A DNA stretch of 64,000 nt from JBQCHF01 sp051954955 (GCA_051954955.1 JBQCHF010000126.1:17706-81705); one strand, 5' to 3'; shown: positions 51,232-61,063, numbered from the stretch's first letter. The notes: generated from the sequence alone by a model not told the origin. Program-made: numbers and translations.

Positions 51232-53824
51232 ATGACGCAGACGACGGCAGTGATCGAGGGGCTCGACCAGGCGCGGCGGGAGGCGGTGGACGAGCTGGTC
51301 GCCTCGGCGACCGCAGCCGCTGCCCGGATGCGTCAGCTGGACCAGGGTGCGGTGGATCGCATCGTGGCCGCCATGGTGCGCGCCGGCCTGCACGCGGCGA
51401 CCGGCCTGGCGCGGCTGGCCGTCGAGGAGACCGGGTTCGGGGTCTTCGAGGACAAGGTGGTCAAGAACTTCGTCGCCACCGAGTTCCTCTCCGACGCCCT
51501 CGGGGGCGTGCGCACGCTGGGCGTCGTGGACGTCGACGTCGAGCGCAACATCGAGCTGGTGGCCGAGCCCGTGGGCGTCGTGCTGGCCGTCACGCCGGTC
51601 ACCAACCCGACGTCCACGGTGCTGTACAAGGCGATCCTCGCCGCCAAGACGCGCAACGCGCTGCTGCTGCGGCCCTCGCCGTACGCCGTGCGCTGCGCCG
51701 AGGAGACGGTCCGGGTGCTGCGCGAGGCCGGCGAGCAGGCCGGCCTGCCGCCCGGGGCGCTGCAGGTCATCCCGGATGCTGCGCACGAGGTGACCCACCA
51801 CCTGTTCCGGCACCCGGACGTGGACTTCCTCTGGGTGACCGGGGGTCCGCGGATCGTCGCTCTGGCGAACGCGGCCGGGAAGCCCGGGCTGAGCGTGGGG
51901 CCGGGCAACGCGCCTGTCTACGTGCACCGCAGCGCGGACCTGCCGGGCATGGTCGTGGACACCCTGATCTCCAAGACGTTCGACTCCTCGGTGATCTGCC
52001 CGGCCGAGCAGACCTGCATCGTGGACGACGCCGTCTACGAGCAGGTGGTGGCCGAGTTCGTCCGGATGGGCGCGCACGTGCTCACCCCGGACCAGGTCCA
52101 GGCCCTGGCCCTGGCCCAGTTCGCCTTCGAGGGCGGGGAGAAGGTCAGCATGCAGGCCGTCGGGCGCCCCGCTGCGGAGCTGGCGCACGCGGCGGGCTTC
52201 GAGGTCGACGCCGCCACGAAGGTGCTGCTCGCCCCGCTCCCGGCCGACCTGGCCGAGCTGGCCGGGCACCCGCTGGTGCAGGAGAAGCTCATGCCGGTGC
52301 TGGGGATCGTCCGCTCCCCCTCGGTGCAGCACGCGATCGACACCGCCGTGCTGGTCACCGAGCACGGCAACCTGGGCCACACCTCCGCGGTGTACGCCCG
52401 CGACGACGAGGTTGTCCGGCGCTACGCCGAGGCGGTGCGGACCCGGACGCATCCTGGTGAACGCCCCGACCGCCGTCGGCGCCCTGGGCGGGGTCTACAA
52501 CAACCTCACGCCCACGTTCTCCCTCGGTTGCGGCACGTGGGGCGGCAGCAGCACCACCGCCAACATCGGCTACCGCGAGCTGCTCAACCTCAAGACGGTG
52601 GCGCGCCGGCGCACCCCGCCGCAGTGGTTCCGCGTGCCCGCCAACACCTATTTCAACGCGGGAGCGTTGGAGAACCTCCGCGACGAGGACGCCGAGCAGG
52701 TGGTGGTCGTCACCGACGGCCCGTGCGAGCAGCGCGGCGTGGTGGAGGAGGTGCGGCGCACCGTGCGCTGCCGGCACGTGCAGGTATTCGCCGAGGTGGA
52801 GCCCGAGCCGGACGAACGGACCGTCCGCCGCGGCGTCGAGCTGCTGGACCGGGTCCGCCCCGATCTGCTGGTGGCGGTCGGTGGCGGCTCCGTCATGGAC
52901 GCGGCCAAGGCGATGCGGCTGTTCCACGAGCACCCCGAGGCCGACCTCGACGAGCTGACGCTGCCGTTCCTGGACCCGCGCAAGCAAGTCGCGCACTACC
53001 CGCAACAGGGGCACCGGGTCCGGCTGGTGGCCGCACCGACGACGTGGGGAACGGGGTCGGAGGTCTCCCCCGCTGCCGTTCTCACGGTGCAGGGCCGCAA
53101 GAAGACCCTCGTCGACTACTCGCTGGTGCCGGACATGGCGATCGTGGACCCGTTGCTGGCGCTGTCCATGCCGGCATCCGTGACGGCCGACAGCGGCATC
53201 GACGCCCTCACCCACGCGCTCGAGGCCGCGGTGTCGATCTTCGCCTCCCCGTACACGGACGCCTTCTGCGTGCAGGCCGCGCGGCTGGTGCTCGAGGCGC
53301 TCCCCCGTGCCTACGCCGACGGCGAGGACCTGGCGGCGCGGACGGACATGGCGAACGCCGCCACGCTGGCCGGGCTGGCCTTCTCCAATGCCTTCGTCGG
53401 GGTGAACCACGCGCTGGCGCACGCCGTCGGGGCACGCTTCGGCATCGCGCACGGGCGCGCCAACGGCGTGTTTCTGCCGCACGTGCTGCGCTACAACGCC
53501 ACGCTGCCGACCAAGTTCATGCCCGCGCCCGGCTACTCGGCCTATGTCGCGCCGGAGAAGTACGGCCAGCTCGGGTTCGTCGTGCTCGGCGGCCACACGG
53601 TCGAGGACAGCCGGGAGCGGCTGTTCACCGCCGTCGACGACCTGCTGGCGACAGTGGGGATGCCACGAACGTTGAAGGACGCGGGCGTGGACGAGCACGA
53701 GTTCCTCGAGGCGCTGCCGGACCTGGCGATGACGGCGTTCGAGGACCTGAGCCTGCGGACCAACCCCAGGATGCCCTTGCTGGCCGAACTGACCGACCTG
53801 CTCAGAGCGGGCTTCTACGGCTGA
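51232..53824 (+). pseudogene. adhE: Bifunctional acetaldehyde/alcohol dehydrogenase AdhE, frameshifted
   Basis: AdhE reduces acetyl-CoA to acetaldehyde and then ethanol. The first domain (51232-52443) is a CoA-acylating aldehyde dehydrogenase with catalytic Cys256 in SVICPAEQT and VTPVTNPTSTVLYKAI. The second (to 53824) is an iron alcohol dehydrogenase with AVGGGSVMDAAKAMR, TWGTGSEVSP, SGIDALTHALEA and NHALAHAVGARFGIAHGRAN. Between them one extra C near 52442-52444 shifts the frame: EAVRT should continue GRILVNAPTAVG, seen only in the next frame. Without it the protein would be 863 residues. Both halves are otherwise well kept, so this is a recent mutation, a sequencing error, or two separate polypeptides. 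Confidence 0.9.
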
Positions 53825-53898
53825 CAGTCTTTGCCGAACCGTGACCCGTGAGCGGCAGATCAGCCCATCCAGCAACAGGAACTGTCGGTGGTTCCGTC

Positions 53899-53904
53899 TA
53901 GGTT
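53899..53904 (+). promoter_or_regulatory. -10 box TAGGTT for the DUF222/HNH gene (leaderless)
   Basis: TAGGTT ends 6 nt before ATG 53911; no ribosome binding site. Confidence 0.55.
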
Positions 53905-53910
53905 CGGGGT

Positions 53911-55263
53911 ATGTCAGAGGACGTCGCCCCGCCGCCGCAGCAGGCGCTCTCCTGTGCGTTGGCCGCGGTGCAGGAGGCGGTCGCGCGGGTGCTGGCGGCG
54001 CCGGTGTGGCAGCTGGAGACCGGGCACCTCGGGCCGTCGCTGCAGCTGGTGGTGTCGCTGGAGAACCAGCTCGCCGCGCTGCGCCTGTCCCTGGTGAAGG
54101 AGGCCGACGAGCGTTCCGTCGCCGACGCGGTGCACGCCCGGACCACCCCGTTCTGGCTGGCGCAGCTGTTGAATATTGACCACGTCGACGCGGCCAAGCA
54201 GGTCCGCCGGGCCCGTGAGGGCAGCGACCAGGTGATGGCCGCGATCGCCGACGGGTCGGTGTGCGAGACCAAGGCGCTGGCCATCGTCGACGGGCTGCGG
54301 CTGATCAAGCGCGTCGGCACCGTCACCGTCGAGGAGATCGAGCAGGGCGAGGAGTTCCTGCTCGACTGGGCCCCGCGGCTGACCCGCAAGCACCTCACCG
54401 CCGCCGCCGCGAAGATCGCGGACGTGCTCGACCCGGACCGGGGGAAGAAGCTCGACCAGGACGAGAAGCTCGCTCACTCCCTGCGTGAGGTCGCGATCAC
54501 CGCCGATGTCGCCACCGACGGAGCGATGTACCGGATCTCAGGGCGGCTCACCAAGGAGTCCGCGTCCCTGCTGATGACCGCCCTCGACGCGGTGATGCGC
54601 ACCGACAGCGAGAACAACGAAGACTCCGCGTTGCCTCGCTCGGCACGGCGAACGCTCCCGCAGCGACGCGCCGACGCCCTCGCCGCCTTGGTGCGCCTCG
54701 CCACCGACCACGACGAGCTGCCCCTGCGGCACGGCGAACCCGTCCAGGCCCTGATCACCGTGCCGATGCAGACCCTGGAACGGCGCACCGCCGACGCCGG
54801 CCTTGTGGATCCGGACACCGGGCAGCCCGCCTCCTACCTGCCCGGGCTCACCGAGCACGGCGACCGCCTCGCCCCCGCCACCCTGAGACGCCTGGCCTGC
54901 GACGCCAAGCTGGTCCCCGTCGTCCTGAACAGCAGAGGCCAGCCCCTGGACCTCGGCAGAGAAGTCCGCCTGGCCACCGCCACCATCTACCGGGCCCTCG
55001 CCGTCGAGTTCGGCGGCTGCTGCGGCATCGGCTGCACCGCACCACCGTCGCAGACCACCGCCCACCACCTCGATCACTGGGCCGACGACGGCCCCACCAG
55101 CTTGGCCAACAGCGCACCCCTGTGCGGGCACGAGCACTGGCTGGTCCACGAAGGCGGCTGGGACCTACGCCGCACCCCCGAGCCCGGCGTCGTCGAATGG
55201 CGACCACCCGCCTGGATCGACCCCGCACGACCCTGGATCGGCAGAGAACCGCCGCCCTGCTGA
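53911..55263 (+). CDS. DUF222 / HNH endonuclease family protein (13E12-like)
   Basis: A 450-residue protein. The DUF222 domain covers about residues 30-330 (ALRLSLVKEADERSVADAVH, WLAQLLNIDHVDAAKQVRRA, GSVCETKALAIVDGLRLI, PQRRADALAALVRLATDHD). The HNH domain lies near 370-415: CCGIGCTAPPSQTTAHHLDH, WADDGPTSLANSAPLCGHEH, with the Cys and His residues that bind metal. This family is multicopy in mycobacteria (13E12 repeats) and Geodermatophilaceae and is thought to be a homing-type or mobile nuclease; a cellular role is not known. Confidence 0.88.
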   Translation: MSEDVAPPPQQALSCALAAVQEAVARVLAAPVWQLETGHLGPSLQLVVSLENQLAALRLSLVKEADERSVADAVHARTTPFWLAQLLNIDHVDAAKQVRRAREGSDQVMAAIADGSVCETKALAIVDGLRLIKRVGTVTVEEIEQGEEFLLDWAPRLTRKHLTAAAAKIADVLDPDRGKKLDQDEKLAHSLREVAITADVATDGAMYRISGRLTKESASLLMTALDAVMRTDSENNEDSALPRSARRTLPQRRADALAALVRLATDHDELPLRHGEPVQALITVPMQTLERRTADAGLVDPDTGQPASYLPGLTEHGDRLAPATLRRLACDAKLVPVVLNSRGQPLDLGREVRLATATIYRALAVEFGGCCGIGCTAPPSQTTAHHLDHWADDGPTSLANSAPLCGHEHWLVHEGGWDLRRTPEPGVVEWRPPAWIDPARPWIGREPPPC

Positions 55264-55275
55264 AGGACTCGCCCC

Positions 55276-55797
55276 TCAGACGGTCAGGTGCAGCACCCGG
55301 TCGTCCGGGATCCACGGCTTGCCCGGCACGGGCACGGCTTCCTCGTGCCACCGGTCAGCGCCCACCTCGGCCGCGATCCGCCGCCAGAAGCGGGCGGCCG
55401 TGGGGTTCTCCTCCTGGAAGCCGATCCGCCACTCCCCCGGGTGCCGCTGCAGCACGTCCAGGGCGAGGCGGCGGCTCACCCCCAGCCGACGGACCCGGCG
55501 GACCACGAAGAAGGCGTCCATGCGCCGCGGCCCCTCGCGGACGCCGCTGACCAGCGCGAAGCCGGCGCAGACGCCGGGACCGCCGACCAGGTAGCCGACC
55601 CGGTCCGGCGTCCCGCCGAGGAAGGAGCGCATCTCGTGCTCCTTGAACCGGCCGTCGGCGTCGGGCCAGGCGTCGCGGAACGCGGAGAGGTCGTGGCGGT
55701 AGAGCTGCCACAGGTTCGACAGCCGTGCCTCGTCGGCCGACCCGAGCTGGAAGATCTGGAGCGAGCTCGCGTCCGGTGTCCCGGGCCGGTCGGTCAT
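55276..55797 (-). CDS. GNAT family N-acetyltransferase in the RES/Xre operon
   Basis: A 173-residue acetyltransferase: LSNLWQLYRHDLSAFRDAWP, FALVSGVREGPRRMDAFFVV, RRVRRLGVSRRLALDVLQRH (acetyl-CoA loop) and GFQEENPTAARFWRRIAAEV, the order typical of one GNAT group often called predicted acetyltransferase. It overlaps the RES toxin gene by 4 bp (ATGA), so it is translated with the toxin. A role in toxin control is an inference; it could be a passenger. Confidence 0.82.
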   Translation of the reverse strand: MTDRPGTPDASSLQIFQLGSADEARLSNLWQLYRHDLSAFRDAWPDADGRFKEHEMRSFLGGTPDRVGYLVGGPGVCAGFALVSGVREGPRRMDAFFVVRRVRRLGVSRRLALDVLQRHPGEWRIGFQEENPTAARFWRRIAAEVGADRWHEEAVPVPGKPWIPDDRVLHLTV

Positions 55798-56501
55798 CGG
55801 TAGTCCTCCGTCAGGTCGTCCCTCGGAACAGCCAGCAGCCCGCTCTCCTCCAGCGGGACCACCGGCAGCTGCACGTCCGACCGTGCCACGTCTATGCCGT
55901 AGCGGCCCAGCTGACGGTGCAGCACCTCGTCGTCGTGCAAGGTGCGCAGCTGGACCGGCCACTCCGACGGGCTGTCGGAGGGGGCGTGCTCCCCCGCCAG
56001 GTCGAACAGCGTGACGGCGCGCAGCCGACCGGCGGGGTCGTGCGAGATGCCGCTGTGCAGGGCGCGCCACCCGGCCCGGTGCAGCGCCCGTGCCCAGGAC
56101 TGGGTGAGCCGCCGGTCCCCTCCCGCCCACAGCGCCGCCGTCACGCCGGCCCCTCGGCTGGACGGCGCGGCGAGGTTGGCGGCGACCGGGGCGGACCCGG
56201 GCGCCAGCACCTCGGCACGGCGGCGCGTCCGCAGCTCGACGTCCGGGAGCCGCCCGGTGAGGTGCACGAAGGTCTCGAGCACGGCGGCCACCGGCGTCAG
56301 CGCCAGGTAGCAGGAGCCCATCGGCGCCGGCAGGTCGAACCGCCCGTGCGCCTCCGGGTCCGCCGCCGGCTGCGGGAGAGAGGCGAACCACCACGGCGTC
56401 GGGCGCCCCGCGGCGAACACGCGGTGCAGGGTGCGTCCACGCAGCGAGACCCGCGGCAGCCGGCCCAGCTCGGCCGGCGGTGGCGGTGGCTCCAGGGACA
56501 C
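55794..56501 (-). CDS. RES domain toxin (NAD+ phosphorylase/glycohydrolase family)
   Basis: A 235-residue protein with the RES domain at about residues 15-190: GRTLHRVFAAGRPTPWWFAS, HGRFDLPAPMGSCYLALTPV and AAVLETFVHLTGRL. The Arg, Tyr and Glu typical of the active site appear in these segments. Mycobacterial MbcT of this family breaks down NAD+ with phosphate and kills cells unless its antitoxin is bound. GTG 56501 lies 1 nt after the antitoxin stop; a longer frame overlaps it and is unlikely. Confidence 0.82.
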   Translation of the reverse strand: MSLEPPPPPAELGRLPRVSLRGRTLHRVFAAGRPTPWWFASLPQPAADPEAHGRFDLPAPMGSCYLALTPVAAVLETFVHLTGRLPDVELRTRRRAEVLAPGSAPVAANLAAPSSRGAGVTAALWAGGDRRLTQSWARALHRAGWRALHSGISHDPAGRLRAVTLFDLAGEHAPSDSPSEWPVQLRTLHDDEVLHRQLGRYGIDVARSDVQLPVVPLEESGLLAVPRDDLTEDYR

Positions 56502-56502
56502 G

Positions 56503-56946
56503 TCAGCGGGCCGCCGCCGCCAGCCGGCGGGCCAGGGCGAGCACGGCCGGGCCCCGGTCGCTGAGCGCCTCCACGGGACGGACACCGCGCAGGTCCGGGT
56601 TGGGCGTGGTGAGCCAGGAGGCCACGGTGAGCGGCTCGAGCGCGGCCCCGAGGGTCGTCACCACCTCGGCGACGCCCGCGCGCTGGGACCGGCCGTCGAA
56701 CTGCACGACCGGGTAGACCGGCCGACCGTCCCGGTTGCGGATCCGGAGCAGCCGGGGGTCCTTGCTGACCGCCTGCTCGCTCTTGCCCAGCAGGCGTGCG
56801 GTGTCGGACTGGGTCAGGGCCGGCCCGACCTGCTCGGCCCAGGCGGCGTCGGAGACGTCCTGCTCGAGGACGGTGCGGGCCAGGGCCACAGCCGCCGGAG
56901 AGGCGTGCTCGGCCAGCCGCGCCAGGGCGGCAGCGGCCTGCGACAT
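56503..56946 (-). CDS. Xre/MbcA/ParS-type antitoxin
   Basis: A 147-residue antitoxin of the RES pair. Residues 35-65 look like the Xre-type helix-turn-helix (ALTQSDTARLLGKSEQAVSK), and the C-terminal part is the toxin-binding domain (VYPVVQFDGRSQRAGVAEVV, LTTPNPDLRGVRPVEALSDR), which blocks the toxin's active site in MbcTA. ATG 56946 has GGAGGAGG 5-6 nt upstream. First gene of the operon. Its promoter region has two copies of GGTTGAGA that it may bind. Confidence 0.82.
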   Translation of the reverse strand: MSQAAAALARLAEHASPAAVALARTVLEQDVSDAAWAEQVGPALTQSDTARLLGKSEQAVSKDPRLLRIRNRDGRPVYPVVQFDGRSQRAGVAEVVTTLGAALEPLTVASWLTTPNPDLRGVRPVEALSDRGPAVLALARRLAAAAR

Positions 56947-56984
56947 CCCGACCTCCTCCGGTGCGGTGCGCGCGAACTGCTCCC

Positions 56985-57017
56985 ACCCTACCTGCGCCGT
57001 GGTTGAGAAGGTTGAGA
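56985..57017 (-). promoter_or_regulatory. Antitoxin promoter region with a 9-nt direct repeat
   Basis: On the minus strand the -10 box TAGGGT (56990-56985) follows a tandem repeat, plus-strand GGTTGAGAAGGTTGAGA at 57001-57017. The repeat lies where the -35 would be, suiting autoregulation by the antitoxin. The divergent MFS promoter is 60 nt away. Confidence 0.4.
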
Positions 57018-57077
57018 GCTTGCGACACGCCGACCGAGCCGAGCGGGGCTCTCCACCTGCCCGCTCCACGGGCACGG

Positions 57078-57083
57078 GATGAT
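57078..57083 (+). promoter_or_regulatory. -10 box GATGAT for the MFS gene (leaderless)
   Basis: GATGAT ends 6 nt before GTG 57090. Confidence 0.4.
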
Positions 57084-57089
57084 GCGCGC

Positions 57090-58463
57090 GTGAGCGATGT
57101 CGAGGTGCTCGAGACCGACCTGGCCGAGCGGCGGCGCGAGCGGCGCGGCTGGTACTTCTACGACTGGGCCAACAGTGCGTACGCCACCACCGTGGTCGCC
57201 GTCTTCTACGGCCCCTACCTCACCTCGGTGGCCAAGGCGGCCGCCGGCTGCGGCAAGGACGAGGACCCCTGCACCCGCAGCGTGCTGTCCCTGCTCGGCG
57301 TGCACCTCGGGGCAGGCTCGTTCTACTCCTACGTCCTGGCGCTGTCGGTCGTCGTCCAGGTCGTCGTCCTGCCCGTCACCGGCGCCATCGCCGACCGCAG
57401 CCGGCGCAAGCGGGAGATCCTCGCCGCGTTCGCGTTCACCGGCTCGGGAGCCACCGCCCTGATGTGGTTCGTGCAGGGCGACCGCTTCCTCCTCGGCGGC
57501 CTGCTCTACCTGGTCGCCAACATGGCGTTCGGCGCCTCGATCGTGGTCTACAACTCCTTCCTGCCCGAGATCGCGGCGCCGGACGAGCGGGACAAGGCCT
57601 CGGCGCGCGGCTGGGCGCTGGGCTACCTCGGGGGCGGCCTGCTGCTGCTGCTCAACCTCGTGCTCTACGCCTCGTACACGTCCCTGGGGCTGACCGAGGG
57701 CCAGGCCGTGCGGATCTCCCTGCTCTCGGCCGGGATCTGGTGGGCCGCGTTCACGCTCATCCCGCTCTCCCGGCTGCGCGACCGCGGCCCTGCCGCACCC
57801 GAGCACGGCCGGGGCGTCGTCCGTGCCGGCTTCGGCCAGCTGCGCCGCACGCTGGCCGAGGTCCGCCGCTACCCGGTCACCCTGCGCTTCCTCATCGCCT
57901 ACCTCGTGTTCAACGACGGCATCCAGTCCACCATCGGCCTGGCGGCGCTCTACGGCGACCAGCAGCTGGGGCTGGGCCAGAGCACGCTCATCTCGGCCAT
58001 CCTGCTGGTGCAGTTCGTGGCCTTCGTCGGTGCGCTCGGGCTCGGTCGCATCGCCCGCCGGTTCGGCGCACAGCGCACCATCCTGGGCAGCCTGGTGGTC
58101 TGGACCGTCGTCGTCGCGCTGGCCTACCTGCTGCAGCCCGGGCACGCCCTGCAGTTCTACGCCCTCGCCGCGGCCATCGGCGTCGTGCTGGGCGGGAGCC
58201 AGGCCCTGAGCCGCTCGCTCTACTCCCAGCTGATCCCGCCGGGCAAGGAGGCGGAGTACTTCAGCCTCTACGAGATCAGCGAGCGCGGCACGAGCTGGAT
58301 GGGGGCCCTGCTGTTCGGGGTGACCTACCAGCTCACCGGCAGCTACCGGAACGCCCTGGTGTCGATCATCGTGTTCTTCGTGCTCGGCTTCGTCCTGCTC
58401 GCCCGGGTCCGGGTCCGCGAGGGCATCAGCGCCGCCGGCAACGTCCAGCCCGAGCTCGTCTGA
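57090..58463 (+). CDS. MFS transporter, UMF1/Atg22-like family
   Basis: A 457-residue transporter with about 12 membrane helices. The N-terminus RRGWYFYDWANSAYATTVVA and the loop GAIADRSRRKREIL between helices 2 and 3 are the UMF1 hallmarks; SFLPEIAAPDERDKASARGW follows. A second half starts near residue 260 (FLIAYLVFNDGIQSTIGLAA) and ends with SLYEISERGTSWMGALLFGV. Vacuolar Atg22 of fungi exports amino acids; the bacterial substrate is unknown. It is divergent from the toxin-antitoxin operon. Confidence 0.9.
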   Translation: MSDVEVLETDLAERRRERRGWYFYDWANSAYATTVVAVFYGPYLTSVAKAAAGCGKDEDPCTRSVLSLLGVHLGAGSFYSYVLALSVVVQVVVLPVTGAIADRSRRKREILAAFAFTGSGATALMWFVQGDRFLLGGLLYLVANMAFGASIVVYNSFLPEIAAPDERDKASARGWALGYLGGGLLLLLNLVLYASYTSLGLTEGQAVRISLLSAGIWWAAFTLIPLSRLRDRGPAAPEHGRGVVRAGFGQLRRTLAEVRRYPVTLRFLIAYLVFNDGIQSTIGLAALYGDQQLGLGQSTLISAILLVQFVAFVGALGLGRIARRFGAQRTILGSLVVWTVVVALAYLLQPGHALQFYALAAAIGVVLGGSQALSRSLYSQLIPPGKEAEYFSLYEISERGTSWMGALLFGVTYQLTGSYRNALVSIIVFFVLGFVLLARVRVREGISAAGNVQPELV

Positions 58464-58751
58464 CCGGCCGGCACCACCCCAGCCACCAGGCGGCCCAGCA
58501 GCCCCAGGCCCTCCCCCTCCCCGACCCTCGCCGGAACGCGACGGTCGCGAAGGTTTGATCTCTCCCGTACCGGAGACCGTTGCTGTGTGCATCGCTCTTG
58601 ACTGCAGGAGCGGTGCGCGCCGTGTGGGGCGCAGCCTCCGCCGCCCCCGCAGCCCGACGCGTTTCCCGGCGGCCCGGGAGCGCAAGGGTGCGGGGAGGGG
58701 CCGCGCGCCCGCACGGCCCAGCACCTGCTGTCGGACCTTGCGGAGGAAGAG

Positions 58752-60593
58752 ATGGGCCAGACCGTCGCCGACTACCTGCTGCAACGGCTGCGCGAGTGGG
58801 GTGTCGACACCGTCTTCGGCTACGCCGGCGACGGCATCAACGGCATCCTCGCCGCCTGGGAGCGCGCGGGCGACCACCCCAAGTTCGTGCAGGCCCGCCA
58901 CGAGGAGCTCGCTGCGTTCGAGGCGTGCTCCTACGCCAAGTTCTCCGGCCGCCCGGGCTTCGTCTTCGCCACCTCCGGCCCAGGCGCCATCCACACGCTC
59001 AACGGCCTCTACGACGCCAAGATGGACCACGTCCCGGTCGTCGCCGTGGTGGGCCAGACCAGCCGCAGCGCGATGGGCGGTGCCTATCAGCAGGAGGTCG
59101 ACCTCCAGGTCCTGTTCAAGGACGTCGCGTCCGACTACTGCGTCACGGTCAGTTCCCCCAAGCAGCTGCCCAACGTGATCGACCGGGCCATCCGCATCTC
59201 GACCAGCCGGCGCACCGTCACCGCGATCATCATCCACAGCGACGTCCAGGAGGAGCCCTACGAGGCACCGGGCCACGCGTTCAAGGAGGTCCCCTCCAGC
59301 CTGGGCATCTCCTACGCCACCCCGGAGCCGCGGCAGGACACCCTGCGCGAGGCCGCGGACATCCTCAACGCCGGCAGCAAGGTGGCCATGCTCGTCGGCC
59401 AGGGCGCACGCGGCGCGCGCGAGGAGCTCATGCAGGTGGCCGACCTGCTCGGTGCGGGTGTGGCCAAGGCCCTGCTCGGCAAGGACGTCCTGCCCGACGA
59501 CCTGCCCTACGTCACCGGCTCGATCGGCCTGCTGGGCACCCGCCCGAGCTACGAGATGATGATGGACTGCGACACCCTGCTGGTGGTCGGTTCGAGCTTC
59601 CCGTACACGCAGTTCTTCCCGCCGCTGGGTCAGGCCCGTGCGGTCCAGATCGACATCGACCCGACGATGATCGGGATGCGCTACCCGTTCGACGTCAACC
59701 TCGTGGGCGAGGCGAAGGCCACCCTCGCGGGCCTGATCCCGTTGCTCCAGCGCAAGGACGATCGCGGCTGGCAGGAGGACATCGAGCACAAGGTCTCCCG
59801 CTGGTGGGAGGTCATGGAGCGGCGCGCGGAGGTCAGCGCAGACCCGATCAACCCTCAGCTCGCCTTCGCCGAGCTGTCGCCACTGCTGCCCGACGACGCC
59901 ATCGTCGTCGCCGACTCGGGCTCGTCGGCCAACTGGTACGCGCGGCACCTGAAGTTCCGCGGTCAGATGCGTGGCTCGCTGTCCGGCAACCTGGCCACGA
60001 TGTGCCCTGGCGCGCCCTATGTCACCGGCGCCAAGTTCGCCCACCCCGATCGGCCCGCCATCGGCTTCATCGGCGACGGCGCGATGCAGATGCTCGGCAT
60101 CAACGAGCTCATCACCGTCAAGCACTACTGGCAGGAGTGGACCGACCCGCGGGCCATCTTCGCGGTGCTGCACAACGACGACCTCAACCAGGTCACCTGG
60201 GAGATGCGGGCCATGGCCGGCTCGCCGCAGTTCCTTCCCTCCCAGCACCTGCCCGACTTCCCCTTCGCCGACTACGCCCGCAGCCTCGGCTTCGAGGCCA
60301 TGCGGATCGACAAGCCCGAGGACATCAAGGGCGCCTGGCAGCGGGCGCTGTCCGCCGACCGTCCCACGCTGATCGAGTTCATCACCGACCCGGCCATCCC
60401 GCCGGTGCCGCCGCACGCCACCTGGGAGCAGATGGAGAACGCCGGCAAGGCGATCCTCGGCGGCGACGCCGACTCCTGGGACGTCATCAAGGAAGGGGTC
60501 AAGGAGAAGGTGCAGGAGTTCCTTCCCGGCAGTGGGAAGCACGGTTCCAGCAAGCACGGCAACCGCTTCAGCGACAAGGGGGGCAAGGCCTGA
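58752..60593 (+). CDS. Thiamine pyrophosphate enzyme, pyruvate oxidase/quinone-linked dehydrogenase-like
   Basis: A 613-residue ThDP enzyme. The N-terminal domain has FGYAGDGINGILAAWERAG and the cofactor-activating Glu51 in VQARHEELAAFEACSYAK; the middle FAD/DHS-like domain has VAMLVGQGARGAREELMQVA; the C-terminal domain has GFIGDGAMQMLGINELITVK and VLHNDDLNQ, the GDG-N ThDP motif. It resembles pyruvate oxidase (PoxB) more than acetolactate synthase. The tail is Lys/His/Gly-rich (SGKHGSSKHGNRFSDKGGK). ATG has CGGAGGAAGAG upstream. It leads a four-gene operon with a GMC oxidoreductase, so sugar or keto-acid oxidation coupled to electron transport is plausible. The 288 nt upstream show no gene. 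Confidence 0.85.
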   Translation: MGQTVADYLLQRLREWGVDTVFGYAGDGINGILAAWERAGDHPKFVQARHEELAAFEACSYAKFSGRPGFVFATSGPGAIHTLNGLYDAKMDHVPVVAVVGQTSRSAMGGAYQQEVDLQVLFKDVASDYCVTVSSPKQLPNVIDRAIRISTSRRTVTAIIIHSDVQEEPYEAPGHAFKEVPSSLGISYATPEPRQDTLREAADILNAGSKVAMLVGQGARGAREELMQVADLLGAGVAKALLGKDVLPDDLPYVTGSIGLLGTRPSYEMMMDCDTLLVVGSSFPYTQFFPPLGQARAVQIDIDPTMIGMRYPFDVNLVGEAKATLAGLIPLLQRKDDRGWQEDIEHKVSRWWEVMERRAEVSADPINPQLAFAELSPLLPDDAIVVADSGSSANWYARHLKFRGQMRGSLSGNLATMCPGAPYVTGAKFAHPDRPAIGFIGDGAMQMLGINELITVKHYWQEWTDPRAIFAVLHNDDLNQVTWEMRAMAGSPQFLPSQHLPDFPFADYARSLGFEAMRIDKPEDIKGAWQRALSADRPTLIEFITDPAIPPVPPHATWEQMENAGKAILGGDADSWDVIKEGVKEKVQEFLPGSGKHGSSKHGNRFSDKGGKA

Positions 60594-61060
60594 TGCACAT
60601 GGCCCGTGACGTGAGCACGCTCGGCGGGGCCGAGCATCTGCTCGACCGTGCGCTGCAGAACGTGCGCACCGGCCACTTCGAGCGCTCGCTGTCCGCGCTC
60701 ACCGCGGTCGGCTCGCTGGCCGTGGCCGGCGAGATCTGGATGGAGCACGACCGTGCCTCGTTCGGCAACCGCCTGATGTGGCTGCCGGTCGTGATGGGCC
60801 CGATCGGGGCCACCGCGGGCATCGCCGGCGTGGTGAGCAAGCGGGCGGCCAAGACCGCGCTGCCCATCGCCTCTGCGGCCATCGTCGCCGTCGGCGTGCA
60901 GGGCACCTACCTGCACGCCCGCGGCGTGGCCCAGCGCCCCGGCGGCTGGCGGCTGCCCCGCTACAACAGCGAGATGGGCCCGCCGCCGCTCGCCCCGCTG
61001 CTGATGACGATGGTCGGCGGCATGGGCCTGCTGGCCGCCATCCTGCGGCGGGAGGAGTAG
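60593..61060 (+). CDS. Small membrane protein in the TPP/GMC operon
   Basis: A 155-residue protein with an amphipathic N-terminus and three to four hydrophobic stretches: SLSALTAVGSLAVAGEIWME, LMWLPVVMGPIGATAGIAGV, ALPIASAAIVAVGVQGTYLH and PLLMTMVGGMGLLAAILRRE. It has no characterised relatives that I recognise. It overlaps the preceding stop by one base (TGATG) and is 3 nt from the next gene, so it is part of the operon and may anchor its complex to the membrane. Confidence 0.78.
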   Translation: MHMARDVSTLGGAEHLLDRALQNVRTGHFERSLSALTAVGSLAVAGEIWMEHDRASFGNRLMWLPVVMGPIGATAGIAGVVSKRAAKTALPIASAAIVAVGVQGTYLHARGVAQRPGGWRLPRYNSEMGPPPLAPLLMTMVGGMGLLAAILRREE

Positions 61061-61063
61061 GAC

